A stretch of 64,000 nt of DNA from Polytrichum commune (Eukaryota; Streptophyta; Polytrichopsida; Polytrichales; Polytrichaceae): the NCBI GenBank assembly GCA_950295325.1, contig OX485803.1, positions 67,593,554-67,657,553 on the forward strand, in the 5' to 3' direction. The notes beneath the pieces were generated by a model that saw nothing but the letters and a program-made list of their open reading frames with translations, ran no database searches and was not told the DNA's origin. The first letter of the stretch is position 1. Each line of letters starts with the position of its first letter. Both the position numbers and the translations under genes were made by a program. Shown piece after piece: positions 1 through 12,789 of the stretch.

Positions 1-1363
1 AGACAGACAGCCATGTCCGACGGCTAAAATCGGGACAACAAAGTGCTAAAGTTGGGCCAGGTGAAAATTCTAGTGGTTTCTTGAAGGCATCGACAGGGAT
101 TCCGAAGGATCATCCGAATCCCAACTCGCGACGCTTGCTTGCAAGGTAATAGCTTACTGGGACGCAACCAGTCAGTGATCATTCCTGGTCGGTGCTATAC
201 TACGTTTATTACACGCTGTAGTAACTTTAAGGTGCTTTTACACAAAATCAACGCTGGTGGTTGAGTTGAGGTTCGGGCCCACTTTCAACTACAACCATGG
301 AGTTTTTGGTTTACACACAAATACTTACTCTTGTAGTTGAACACTGGATTTGACCTCAACGATCATCAATTATATGTTTGCAATCCGTGGAGTGGAGTGG
401 AGTGGAGACAAGCAATTTTTGGATTCTAGTGGAAAAATTTCTTTAAAAAAATACTGGCAGACTCCTACAAATAATCTTGCATCCTCGGCGCCCTTGACAT
501 TCTTTCCCGGGTGTCACATAGAAAATGCAAACAAATGGAGCTAGAGAAAGTTACAAACTACACTCATCGAAACTATTCCCAACAATTACATCTTTGTAAG
601 CTCTCGTAGTTGGACAAGTAAGGGTGGATTTGGTTGTAATTGTGATTATGGATGTGGTTTTCATCGATGCACCTTTAGCTTCCATGTATCTCAGAAATTG
701 CACCCAAGAATATAAACTACAACCATTGACCACCAAAATGGTGCAACAGTGGTTGTTTGTAAACGCACCCTCGGTAACTTGATGATGTGTGTGGAAGATG
801 TGTTGGCAAAGTTACCCTAACTTAATGTAGCTTTGGTGGACTGGATGTGAAGTGACAATAAACTTGTTAGCGACAGCCAGATGTGGGGACGACACGGATT
901 GAGTACTTTGATCGCTTTCGGAGTCGTACTATCGTAGACGTCGCTCCAGGAAGAGCATGCAAGGAGCTCATGGGTCCATCGCACCTTGCTTGTATGAGTG
1001 GCTACGCTATGCCTGCATTTCATTTATCTGGCCAGACGAAGAAGACTTAGAGAAGTTTGATCAATTCCTAATTGTGACTCGTAACAGGCGCCAGGTTGCA
1101 TCGGTACAACTTTTCAGGAGGATACGGTCGACTCATGTTGCCTTATTGCGTGTCGATTTATCGATCTCAAGCCCTTAATCTCGAGCACCGAACCTTGTGC
1201 GCTACTCTGCCGCTCCCATTAATCCACCCTCCGGAGCACTCATGTATATATCGCATCGGTTGCGGATGAAGGCAATTATTCCCACCCCTACTAGGCATGG
1301 TTCCTGCACAGCAAGCTATAACCTCTACAGTCGGCCCCTCTTACAAGAATTGAGGAGCATCGG
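1..1363. other. 5' flank of the acid phosphatase gene
   Basis: No coding region is recognised. A GGAGT run (TGGAGTGGAGTGGAGT) lies near 390. Segments near 233-250 (GGTGCTTTTACAC) and near 757-772 (GTAAACGCACC) are inverted and may be the ends of a ~540 bp MITE, but no clear target duplication was found. The last few hundred bases should hold the promoter and 5' UTR of the phosphatase gene; no TATA box is obvious. Confidence 0.4.
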
Positions 1364-1423
1364 TTGGGAGTATTGGAGAGGGTCGAAATGGCGACAATAC
1401 TTAGTCACAAGAGAGGGAATACG

Positions 1424-1918
1424 ATGAGCCCGGGATGCATCATCATCATCGCAGTACTCTTGGTGGCGTTGTGCATAGTGTGTGCTGATGCTCATGGTGG
1501 CGAATGTGGCGTAGCTACTGATGAGCAGCATTACGTTCGCCCCCCTGCGGGACGGCCACTGCCGATGTCCGTGCTTGCGACGAGAAAGAGCCTGACTGAT
1601 CCTGACCAGGTACGTCTACATGAGCATGTGCAGGGCATGCGCATAGTTCTGCCAACCTTGACTTCTTTGCAGCTCATATGCACTGGCAGTCCTACTTTTG
1701 GAGCCTGCAGTTGAGGACATCTGATCCCGTCGTCCTTATCCAATCACATTGGGATCAGGAGGAAGGACAGTTAGGGCAATGTATCATAGAAATCTCAAGT
1801 TACATGCAGTAGGATAAGTTTGTACGATACGGTAAAGAAAGTTGATTGGAGGTGTTCACATTAGTTCCAATTTGATTTCAGTGCTACTCTTGAGATATTC
1901 CCCACAGATCTGTGTGCA

Positions 1919-1955
<37 letters not shown>

Positions 1956-4900
1956 ATATATATGTATCAGAGCTAGTTAGAGGGCGTGTGGTTAACGGGT
2001 TGGCGTAGATAGTCCAGTTCCAGATGCCAAGCCAGTTGGTAGACATGATTCAGCAACGCAGTGAAGGTTCACAAAATTTGTTTTGAATGAAAATAAAGCG
2101 GTATTGAATTTGGGGACGTGATGTCTGACTTTGCAAAAAAAACATTCATCATTTACGTGATAGCTGAATCTAAAGTTTTACATTTTACAATTGGATCGAT
2201 AGTGCATTCAATGCACTGAAGAGCGCAGGAGGTTCATCGAAATTAAATCCCTGAAAGTTAATTGCAGCTGTCAACATGGTTCCATGAAATTCCTACAGTG
2301 CTCGAGATTTTTGCTACAAATCTATCTGCACACACATGAGCAACATGGATTTAGGAGGCGTTTAGTGCGGCAGCAGTTGGCGTGCAATCCGTAGATGATC
2401 CAATTCCAGATTCCAAGCCAGGTGGTAGAACTTATAAATGACAACGCAGCTAGAAAGGTTGAAAGAGTAATTACTTATAACTTTTTGAATGATCATCAAC
2501 CGTTGCTGTTAACTGTTGCTGAGACGCTACTGAATTCGAAAAAAGAAGTTATAATTACGTGATAGCTTCAAATTCTTACCTCCTACAACTGGATCGCCAG
2601 TGCACTCTTAAGACATAGCGGCCGAGGTTCATTGAATCTTTATATTAAAGATTTTCCGCCGGAGCTTCCATCCAAATACACAGACAGCTTTGTAACAAAA
2701 ATTTACAGACTTGCGAACACGACTCGTGACCGAATCGTTTTTGGGGAATTGGGAGAGAATCCATACATACTGCTTAATAATTGCCACAAATAGAAAAATT
2801 ACTATACATTTAATCCTTAAAAGTGTGCTGAATTGATGTACCCTGGAAGATAGCATCAATTCCTCATGAAACTTTAGACTTTGATCAGTTTCGTATGAAC
2901 AGCTTATATATAATCCTTGATGATGTCATTCACTACATTGATGATGGGCCGCCACATGTCAGATGCACGTTTCATTGGCAGGGCCGAACCACATGAAAGT
3001 GTCGTGGATGACCTCCGACGATGCTGCCGTCCCCGCAACGGTGCAGTATGGTCTGCAATCCGGTAATTTGTTGCAGAGCGCCACCGGTGTGACCAAGAGG
3101 TACGATTATCTGACTTACGATTCCGACATGGTGCACCACGTTGTGGTGGGTCCTCTCCTGGATGCCACCACCTACTTCTACCGATGCGGCGGGTTCGGCC
3201 CTGAGTACAACTTCACCACTCCACCTCCTGCGGGACCAAATGTGCCCATCAAGTTCGCCATTGTTGGTAGGTCACTCACCATCATGCCTTCAGCTTCACA
3301 TCTACTCCATGAATGATCTGCACGACAATGTTTTACTTCTGAAATTACATTTGGTGATTACCTTCTCCACAATTCTGGCACAATGTCTGTAAATAACTTT
3401 TGGATGTCCAGAACCTTTATGAGTTTGATGCTCATAGTGTCATTGGATTCTTCTTCTCTGCAATGTCCTCTTTCTACAGATATTGAAGAGGGTAGATAAT
3501 AACAAATCATGTACTATTAGATAATAATCATCACCACTCCACCGCCCTATTGTCCATCAATTTTGCCATTGTTGGTGGGTCACTCACTATGCATGATCAT
3601 GCCTTCAGCTTCAGAGCTACTCTTTGAGTGATCTGCATGCGAATTCTATAATTTTGTAATTACATTTGGTGGAAATTCTTCTGATTTCTAGACATGTCAA
3701 CATTTGTAAACAACCTTCGGAAGTCTAATTAAACATTTTATTCTTCAAACAAAGATACTCATGGTGTTATTGGGCTCCTCTGAGTGTCTTCTTTCTATAT
3801 ATATTATTGAAAGTCTTTCCATAAATATGTATCCTAAACTCTTAGACACATTAGAAGGGAAGAATAAAGAGCTGTTTCTAGAGTTGCCATCCGAACGTAT
3901 ATACCTAATTGGTCTACAAGCATCTGTCCATATGTCGGTTCAAGGTCACCTATAACTCGCGGTTCCTTCAGATGACAACCAACAGGCCGAGATTGTTTGT
4001 TTCGTCTAGTGCCCTCATTCTATAGTTGTGTGATTACATTTGATGAAATTTCCTTCCGAGTCCTGCCACAAAAATTCAACATGACACAAAAAAAAAATCG
4101 CATGGAGCTGCAGGTGATTTGGGACAAACAGACTGGACCGCGTCCACGCTGCGACATGTTGCGGCATACGACTACGACGTCCTGATGTTCGCGGGAGACT
4201 TGTCGTACGCGGACTACTTGCAGCCCCGGTGGGACTCGTTCGGCCAGATGATGTCACCGTACGCGAATTACAAGCCCTGGATGGTGACGGAGGGAAACCA
4301 CGACGAGGAGGCAATCCCTCTCATCGAGGAAGGCTTCAAAGCCTACAACACGCGGTGGGAAATGCCATACCTCGAGAGTGGCTCCACGTCCAACCTCTAC
4401 TACTCCTTCGAAGTGGCCGGCGTCCATGTCCTCATGCTTGGCTCCTACACCAACTACGCCAACACTTCGGCTCAATACAAGTGGCTTCAGGTTACTGCAC
4501 ACATTCCCCCCTCATACTCTCTCATCTCTGTAAGTAAGTAGGTGTATTTCTGTGTCCATAATACGAATATGTCGAACCCTTGGTTGACACATGTTTGTAT
4601 AGATACACACAAATTCATAAATATTATCACGGCGTGGAACGAGCAGTGACGTAAACCTTCTCAGCACAAGTTACTGGCTTCAGGTGAACACAGACATGCT
4701 TTCCTCATACTCTCTCCTCGGTCTAGGTGTATCTAAGTGTCCATATATAATCTGAATATGTCAAATCTTTGTATAGCAATGTATATATACCAAGCATAGT
4801 CAAAGTGGTGCAAAATACACACAAATTCTTACATAAGTATCATGGCGTGGAACGAGCAGTGAACGTCTACCTTTCAATAGAAGTGGCTTCAGGTTAATAC

Positions 4901-4965
4901 ACATGCTCTCCTAATACTCTCATCACTGTAAGGAGGTGTATTTCAGTGTCCGTAGTATGAGTGTG

Positions 4966-4997
<32 letters not shown>

Positions 4998-6553
4998 TGT
5001 CACATCATTGGTTGACACATGTTTGTATAGCAATGTCTATATGCCAAGCATACTCAAAGCGGTGCAAAATACACACAATTTCATAAATGCTATCGTGGGG
5101 GTGGAACGAGCAGTGAGCTCAAAATAGCCAGTGATGTCAAAGAAATCCAGTGAGCTCTAGGAAATGTGGCAGAATTGGGTTCACCTCCCAAAACTGAGGT
5201 TGACTGGTACCACTTTCACCATGTTGCACGCTTACCTGGTTTATTGCAATTTCGGTGACTGACTTTTTTGGGGGGTGGGGGGTGAAAACTTGCTTTCCCC
5301 CACAGGATAATATGTTCTACAGAAGTTTGACATCAAGGGGTTTATGCTGTGAATTACTGTGGGTCATAGAATCTAGTAATTTACACATGAAGGAATAACA
5401 AAATGTGGGGGTGTTTGTTCGTTGGAGAAAACAGGCAGATTTGAAGAAAGTCGACAGAGCCAAGACGCCATGGCTGCTGGCCATGCTTCATGCTCCTTGG
5501 TATAACAGCAACTCTGCGCATCAAGGAGAAGGTGACAAGATGATGGCCTCTATGGAGACCCTGCTTTACCAAGCGAATGTGGACATTTTGTTCGCCGGCC
5601 ACATACACGCCTACGAACGTTCGGTATAAAAAACGCCGAGGCCTAAATATCTGTTTTAATCCCAACTTTCAATCTATTTATCTTCTGGGGTCCTGGAAAT
5701 CCAGGGATAAGTACTATACTATGGGCCACTGTTTTGGACACATTTGGCGCACTGTCGAATGATGTAAGTAAGGGCACGCCCACCAGACCGGGCCCAAATT
5801 TCTGCTACCATTGCGTGTCGAGGCTTTTTAAGGCACGATGGCATGCTTATCCCTCCGATTATAACCAAATTTGCTCAATGTCCACCTATTATGTTATAGA
5901 CGGCTTCTCTTTGCCAGCAAAATGTCCTCATATTTGTCCGGCCAGTGCCTCCAAAGAGAGGCCGTCTGAGCCATAAGAGTGGACAATGGGGAAATTGGCT
6001 TACATGTGGAGAGACAAGCATGCCGCCTTACCTTATAATGCGAAACTTCTAAACTTCGTTTAGGGTGGGATTGGACTCATCTGATCATCACTTGCTGTGG
6101 GACTGTGCAGAGTCGAGCGTACTTGAAAAAGTTAAACCCATGTGGCATCATGTATCTTACAGTTGGCGATGGCGGGAATCGTGAAGGGCTCGCCACAGAG
6201 TAAGTCGGTTTGTCAGAGCACGTTGCATATTTGTAAACCTTTGACTTACAATTCTCTAACTCGCTGGCCTCCTCTTGTCATAAGATCAGATTTCGTCACT
6301 CCTCATCTGCATATTATATTGTTATTGACATTTTCTGGAATGTGGAATTTGCTGCAGTTGGCTGAACCCTCAGCCAGTGTGGTCTGTGAAGCGGGAGTCG
6401 AGCTTTGGCTTCGGCCAACTGAATGTGGTGAACTCAACACACGCACACTGGAGCTGGCACAGGAATCAAGACACGGATGCAGTTTTAGCAGACGAGGTTT
6501 GGGTCACCAGTTTGTCTTCAAATCCACAATGCGTGAGTAAAATAAATAAATAA
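1424..6553 (+). CDS. PAP: Purple acid phosphatase (metallophosphoesterase), six exons
   Basis: Proposed exons are 1424-1609, 2963-3266, 4114-4490, 5435-5623, 6111-6199 and 6358-6553. All junctions keep phase and give about 446 aa, normal for plant PAPs. Residues 1 to ~22 form a signal peptide (MSPGCIIIIAVLLVALCIVC), so the enzyme should be secreted or vacuolar. An N-terminal fibronectin-like PAP domain (HVSLAGPNHMKVSWMT) precedes the phosphoesterase domain. All five metal-binding blocks are visible: GDLG (~164-167), GDLSYAD (~191-197), GNHD (~224-227), LHAPWYN (~307-313) and GHIHAYER (~344-351). The C-terminus has GDGGNREGLA and FGFGQLNVVN. The family hydrolyses phosphate monoesters with an Fe(III)-M(II) centre, typically for phosphate scavenging. 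Upstream in-frame ATGs exist at 1364 and 1388; 1424 best fits the signal peptide. A GTGAGT at 6533 might be a donor to a further 3' exon. The donor after exon 3 (GTTACT) is weak. Confidence 0.9.
1919..1953. repeat. (CA)n microsatellite in phosphatase intron 1
   Basis: About 16 uninterrupted CA dinucleotides, followed by a short TATATATG run, inside intron 1 of the phosphatase gene. Confidence 0.95.
1984..2640. repeat. Tandem duplication in phosphatase intron 1 (period ~365 bp)
   Basis: The block starting near 1984 (CCAGTTCCAGATGCCAAGCC, then TTTACGTGATAGCTGAA and GGTTCATCGAA) recurs in the same order from about 2350 (CCAATTCCAGATTCCAAGCC, ATTACGTGATAGCTTCA, GGTTCATTGAA). The copies have diverged appreciably. 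Confidence 0.75.
3210..3800 (+). repeat. Duplicated exon 2 / intron 2 boundary of the phosphatase gene
   Basis: The end of exon 2 and the start of intron 2 (CACCACTCCACC to CCATTGTTGGTAGGTCACTC, 3216-3400) are repeated, decayed, at about 3530-3720 (CACCACTCCACC, CCATTGTTGGTGGGTCACTC). The second copy preserves the donor region as TTGGTGGGT, so it is a decoy exon end inside the intron. A shorter third piece (GTGTGATTACATTTGATGAAA) lies near 4027. Confidence 0.75.
4480..5125 (+). repeat. Triplicated exon 3 / intron 3 boundary of the phosphatase gene
   Basis: The exon 3 end plus early intron occurs three times: from 4480 (GTGGCTTCAGGTTACTGCAC), about 4675 (TGGCTTCAGGTGAACACAG) and about 4880 (GTGGCTTCAGGTTAATACAC). 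Each copy runs on through a TGTATTTCTGTGTCC-like stretch and TTGACACATGTTTGTATAG, and ends at GGCGTGGAACGAGCAGTGA or a variant. A (TA)n run lies at about 4974-4998. Three exon-end-like donors therefore follow one another. Confidence 0.8.
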
Positions 6554-7345
6554 ATACATCGGAGGCAGACAACCCATAATTCGTTTAGTTACAATTGAAG
6601 GCAAATTCCGCAGGATCCGATGCACATACATGGATCATCGAGTTACTCTGATTATCAATGAACAAATTCTAGTTTGAAGAGAGACTTTGAGATAGGAGGA
6701 TCGTACGTACATACTTGCGATTGTCATTTATTTGGGACATCATTCAAACTTATCAGCAAACACTGCACGTTGGAAAGTCTGAAGTGTGGGCACTGATCAC
6801 AGATGTAAGAAAATTTTGTAATTATATTTGGGTATAAGTTTTGTTCTAGCTGGGATCCAGGGTGTCACAAGGGCCTGAATGAACGGCATTCCTCTCACCG
6901 ATCAATTGACATCTTCCACAAAGCTGTAAACACGTAATGGTTAGAAGATGCTACATAATTGTTGAAGCTCTAGCGAGTCTCAATTCACATGGATAACTGA
7001 TATGATTGTTGGTGGTTCTGTTAATCGATTGTGAATGCTGCTTGTAGTTGTCGCGGTGATAATCTGATTATAGGAATATCGCAGCATCTACACCATAGCA
7101 CATTATGCTTGAAGGCGACTTGCTAATACGCTGGGAAATTTCCACTTTACAGTAGAGATTAATCGGCACATTGGCATGCACCCTTTGGCAGTTCTGTAAT
7201 GGTTAGGAGCTCTGACAGGATGATTGACATTTTTTTATGGCTTTGAATCTGTCCTATCCTCAACTCACCTAAACCCTAAATCCTAACGCTAAACCAGCTA
7301 TACAACTGATTCACTGGAGGAGCTGCTACTGTACACATGAATCAA
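6554..7345. other. Convergent intergenic spacer
   Basis: It separates the 3' ends of the phosphatase (+) and glycosyltransferase (-) genes. It holds short telomere-like CTAAACCCTAAATCC near 7266 and no recognisable coding region. It presumably carries both 3' UTRs. No clear polyadenylation signals could be assigned. Confidence 0.5.
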
Positions 7346-10300
7346 TCACAAGCCGAGCTCATTCGTCTTGCTCGCTGGCAACTTGGCACGGAAATTCTTG
7401 GCCTTTGCGAAAATTTTGGAAATGGTTTCATCCCTCACCAGACCACTTTTGAGAAGCTTTTGCGCAGATTTTGTACCAACCTCCACTCTGGATGTACACA
7501 ACCGGGTGCCAGGCTTCGGAGCCCCACGGTAGTGGACCATTCGCGCCTCTTTTGCACTCAAATGGATGCCTTCACTCGGGACGGTCGGAAAATGCACCCC
7601 AGCCGCCATTGTCTGCAAGAACAACATTCGTGTTCGTGGATTTATCAGTAAAGCTTCCGCTGTTTGTTGAGCACAACAGCGCACACAATTCGCTTTTCTC
7701 CTACCTTTGGTTTACAATGAATGACTTAACCTTGAAATTTTTTAGAATCAGAATAAAACACACCAATCTATGTGGCAAGGTCTTGTAACATCAATTACCA
7801 GACACCCATTACAAAAAACGATGTCGTCTAACCCTCCAAAATCTGGTAGTGAGAGCTGAAGTCAACTGTGCAAGGATCGCCTATGATGAGGGAAAATCTT
7901 CTTTGACAACTTTGATTTGCTTTTTGGGTGGCAACAATCTGTTCTCTTGAATCAGGCGGACTACGACACAAACCGCCAAAAATACATTACGGACTAGATA
8001 CTGTATGCGAGGAGCCCTACTATGGGTTGTATCAAAGCATTCTCGTGGTAACATCAAGACACAAAAGTGACGAGGTAATAGCACGAGGATGTCTTGCTAC
8101 AGCCCGTAGCAGGGCGACATGTGTACCATAACAGACATAACAATGACCATGTCGCAAAGAAAACCTGTTGCACGTTATAATCAACGTGCTTGTGTCCAAT
8201 GAGGATATGCCATGTCAACAAGTTTTGAGATGGTTAGCGCTACGACTTCTTGTATACTGCATTCATCACAAAGGTCCTAAGTTCATCACTTTTGTCCAAT
8301 ATCTACGACGGATGTGGATGGTTCCGTGTTGGTGAAGTGGGACATCTACCACTTCGCCACACATTAAGACAGAGGTGATGAACTTCAAGCTCTCTATATA
8401 TGTCACATATACCTCGAGGAATTAAATTCTTACTCGTATGATCAAGAGTAAGATGATTACATGTTGGAGGCACAAGATGAAGCCGTGATTAGACTCTAGG
8501 ATAAGAATGGATAATAGATATTTACCTTCCGTGGATTGACGACATATTTTCTCCTTCCCAATGGACCCTTGCAAACCCATGGATCTTTGTTGAGTTTCCT
8601 GTTTCTACATTCGGGCTCACTCAAACGCCACAACATCCGCTCCAATGGTGTGTCCGATGCTTTGGTTGCCGAACGGCAATCTCTTATGTCAGCATATATG
8701 TTCCCAAGGGTAATCCATGGTGCATCCTTGTATTGCTTCAAAAGTTTTGGGAGGCTATTCGGCGTGGGAACCTAATCAATAAACCCCCAACATTAATAAC
8801 TTTGAATATGTTCCCAAGGATGAACCATACCATAGACAACATCTACTATCCCAAATATTGGGACATAGGTGATGAGCTTCTTGTGTGTGGATCCTTCCAC
8901 ACAATTAGCAAGGTTTGTGAGATATTGAATTGTCATGGTATCATGACTTTTTTGGTCGACTTTGAGGTGGGTTTTATTCCAAAAATCCAACTTTCATGAA
9001 AAATTACCCATTTCATGCCATATAGGAATCCATAAAGTTAGAGGTTCTTCATCCATTCGAACTTCATGTGACCCTTAGGATCTCTACATTGAGCTCTAGT
9101 ATATATTTAGTGAAGTGAGACATCTCAGCCTTTGGACACCAACGAGAGATTTTATATTATTTCAAATGATCACATCCTCCTCAAGCTATATTGTACTAAA
9201 ATACAATAAGGTACTAAGGCCTTAAAGCATCACCTTCCTTTTGGTAACACCTATTTTTGATCCTTAAGCCGTCAACAAGTGAGTGCAACAATGCCATCGA
9301 GTAAGACATTGTTGAAATCAATTAATCATATGCGACATTAAGTATAAAATAGCACCATGTTGGCCATTCATAAATAGTTGTGTAAGAAGGATGCACGAAC
9401 ACTTTTGAATGAAACATCAACTTTGGCCAATCATAATGGCTAATTGGGGATCTATCTGCTCAACAAGATGGCGTAAGAAGTGATTTACTAAAAGGGGACA
9501 ACACCTTCATTCAATAGAAGATCCTCACCCATAATTAGATTGATTTTGTGGTGATTCTCACTTAACAATCCAACATCAATGGACCCCCTAGTAGGCTCTT
9601 TCCTTAAGAAGACTTTGCAAATTTGTGTAAGTTGAATGGAAATTTTTGATTTTGAGTTTTTTTTGGTACACCGTGTATTGACTTGCTTATCTATGGATTT
9701 GTTTTGGAAAAAATTTCCAAGCTATTTAGCTTGCCTGGAACAGCAAAAGTTTCTTAAAGTGACGCTTTAAGGCCTCAGTACCTCAACTCTTGACTATATT
9801 GGACCATCAAAACGTCTAATGTAAGCAAGTCAGTTTTGCATCGTTAAGCGGATTACTCTTCTTAGGGTTGATTGGTTCGACCGTGTCGAGCAAGCAAGAG
9901 AGTTATGCCTCTCTCTTTATTGAGACCAGTGGCTTTATGTTTTGTTGACAGTGAGTACAGTGGCTCACTTCATCTCAAAGTGCAAGTGACCATCATTTCA
10001 TCTTCAGGATTTTAACATCTTTACAATGCTTACTCAACGTTTACCTGATGATTTAGTCAACATCGACTCAACTCACAGTTCCACCATTCGGGTCTTGCAA
10101 CGATTAAATACAGAAACAAAAGGTTAAAAGTGAAAATATAATGTTTGGTTTCTGGTGAGCATTGATTTAGTGTTTTAAGTTTGATGTGATTGAATGAATA
10201 TGTGGACTTGTTGATAAATAGATTTCGAAATTTGTGATGACTCTGCAAAAAAAAACAATCATTTAAAGAACGGGGGGGCCTCAAGACGTAATTGAGAGAC

Positions 10301-12720
10301 CTACCTGCAGGAATTCGTCGAAATCGAAGAAGAACACATGCTCTGCCACGAACCGAGATCGATGCAAACAGTCATTGATGAAGAGCACTTGGTGGAAATA
10401 CCACGTTGGGTAGTCCACTGTTAGCATGGGGTCCAGGATATCGGTGATGGTCATGGCGCCGGCATCCAAGAATTCGTTGAACAAGGGCCTGTCTTCGTCA
10501 CTGAGCCCCCCCAAGTTGTAGAAGAAGAAATGCGCCTGGCCTTCCCATATATAGTTGTGGTAGATCATCCATTGCAACACCCACTCTCCGCTCATGCTTC
10601 CGTGCATAGGAGCTCCACAAAATGCATATTTGTAGGGAAACTGCACAAGATCAAGCCACCGTCCCCAAATTCTATCACCAAACTTGCCTTTTACCACCCC
10701 TCACATTGAGAAGCCCCGAGGACTTAATCCTCTCTCGCGCCTCCTGCTGTGTGGGCCAGGCATGTCCAGTCGTGGACACAGGCAAGAGAAGAGAAAATTA
10801 TCCCATACGAGCGAGCATACCTCTCATCTATCCAAATTAAAAGCTTGACCCTTGATAGGTTTGTGGTTGTTTCATTCCAATTGACCTTTACTAGATTAAT
10901 TTGGGGTCTTTGCAGATAATTCTACTAAACCATGCTTTTATGTTGGTGAATGAGAGGCACTCTCATATGCGAGAATTTTCTCTCGTCTCTGTCCGCGGCC
11001 AAGACATGACCTCCCCAAAAAATTCCATATTTGTTGGGAAACTGCACAAGAGTCACCGTCCTTAAGTGTAATCACCAAACCTCGCTGTTTGCAGTCCCTC
11101 ACATTCAGAAGGCTTGAGGACTTAATCCTCTCACGCTTCCCGATGTGTGGACAAGGCATGTGCAGAAGTGGACAGAGGCAAGAGAGAATTGTGACATACG
11201 ATCATACCTCTCGTCCATCCAACATGAAAACTTGATCCCTTATAGGTTGGAGATTGTTTCATTCCAAATGACTTCTACTATATTAATTTGGGGTCTTTGA
11301 AACTATTGTTATCAACACACCAAAAAAAAAAAAAAAAAGTGTTTCTATGTTGAATGAATGAGAGGTATGCTCTTATGCGAGAATTTTCCCTCGTCGCTGA
11401 CTGCAGCCGAGACATGCCCCTCTCCACACATTGGGCTTGTAATGTGAATAGTTCACAATCGTGCCCTAAACACTAAACCAGAAATTAATTACTCTTCTCT
11501 TTAGACTAATCAAAATAAAAAAAATTGAAATTCAACCAGAAAGTTATCGCAAATTAGCCATGGTGACTAAGATTGGGTAATATACTCAGTCAGGCGATCA
11601 CTTAACCATGAATGTAGCAGGGATCTCCACTCGCAAAAGTAATTACCTCAAATTATGTCTCACAAAAATTTCTCATAGGAGTACTTACTGTATGATATCA
11701 TCGAGTGCATGCTCTGCAATCGAAATGATGTCCTGAGGATGAAATTTCACTTTTATGAGTGACACCAATTAGCATCAGACACACGTCGATAAGACTTGAA
11801 GTTACTTGTAGTGGTCATTTCTTTAAACAAAGGAAGAATTTTGTGAGTTTGAGTTTTGTTGTTGATGAAATTTAGGGTTTCAAGCTATAATTGTGAGTTT
11901 TTGTATAATAACAACATACCTGTTGAGGTGGATGCATGACCACATCTACATCTCCAGGTTTCTCTTCCATAGCCACGACCGGCAAGTTGGCCGCCCAGCG
12001 ATCGTAGCCTGTGGAGATTCGGAGCACCAACAAACCTCCTCTCCCATCTCCACCCACTTCCACCCCAAAGGTGCAGTTGATGATGGTGGGGCTGTAAGTG
12101 CCACGGTTCTCATCGTGCTTCACAAAAATCATCTTGGCCTCCGTGACGATGATCTTCTTGGACTCACTTCCATGCCACTCACAAGTGTGTGCAATCTTGT
12201 CATGGTCATAACTCCTGGCCACTTCGGAGGTGATGCCTGTCACGAAAAAAGTTCGAAGGGAGAATCTGTAGGCGCTGAATTTGACGAAGGAGTAGTGCGG
12301 CAGGCTTGCTGGCTGGAATACTCGCTGTTTCAATGCCACACTCCTGTTCAGAGGCCCATGCTCCTCTTCGACTGTTTGATCTGCATCTCCATATATTGCA
12401 GAATGCTTTTGTGCTGATGAATCATCTTCACTCATGGATGGGGATGGGGAGGTTACTAACGAGGTGTAGGAGTCGTCGTCTTTCGAGGAGTTTTCCAACG
12501 ATCCAGTTGCAGATTCTGTACATGTGGTTGTGGCATTAGAGGTTGGGGATGGCGAGGATTTGCCCACGTCATTAACAGAATTGGAAACTACTAATTGGTA
12601 ACCCGAAAGCGAGATGCGGTTCAGAGCAACGGAGATGGCGATAAGGAAGATGACCGCCAACAGCAGGGAGAGCACCACCCCTCGGACACTATAATAAGAT
12701 TCTGCCTTCGCAGGCTTCAT
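7346..12720 (-). CDS. Glycosyltransferase family 92 (DUF23) type II membrane protein, four exons
   Basis: Proposed exons in coding order: 12720-11920, 10640-10305, 8771-8526, 7612-7346. All junctions are phase 0 and give 549 aa. Residues ~13-32 are a single hydrophobic signal anchor (VVLSLLLAVIFLIAISVAL), followed by a Ser/Thr/Asp-rich stem, as expected of a Golgi type II glycosyltransferase. The GT92 domain shows CGAPMHGSMSGEWVLQW, HFFFYNLGG, NDCLHRSRF and the DxD-type motif FFFDFDEF (residues 373-376 DFDE, for metal/nucleotide-sugar binding). Exon 3 adds LERMLW and GRRKYVVNPRK; exon 4 adds GVHF and ARMVHYRGA. The best-known plant GT92 members are beta-1,4-galactan synthases. The exon 3 sequence looks closer to the other plant DUF23 clade, so donor and acceptor are not assigned. 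Acceptor of exon 3 is TTAG, weaker than the others. Confidence 0.88.
10615..11440. repeat. Tandem duplication of the intron 1 / exon 2 boundary of the GT92 gene (~400 bp unit)
   Basis: Plus-strand sequence from about 10620 (GCATATTTGTAGGGAAACTG, then CTCACATTGAGAAG, GAGGACTTAATCCTCTC, AATTTGGGGTCTTTG) recurs from about 11025 (CATATTTGTTGGGAAACTGC, CTCACATTCAGAAG, GAGGACTTAATCCTCTC, AATTTGGGGTCTTTG). A partial third copy with GCGAGAATTTTCCCTCGTC lies near 11375. The upstream copy (in transcription order) contains a decayed version of the true exon 2 acceptor and first codons. Confidence 0.8.
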
Positions 12721-12789
12721 TTTGGTTAACCCTGATGATGGCGATGACCCACTTTCGATGTAGCTAGCCGCGGATTAAACCTTAAACCC

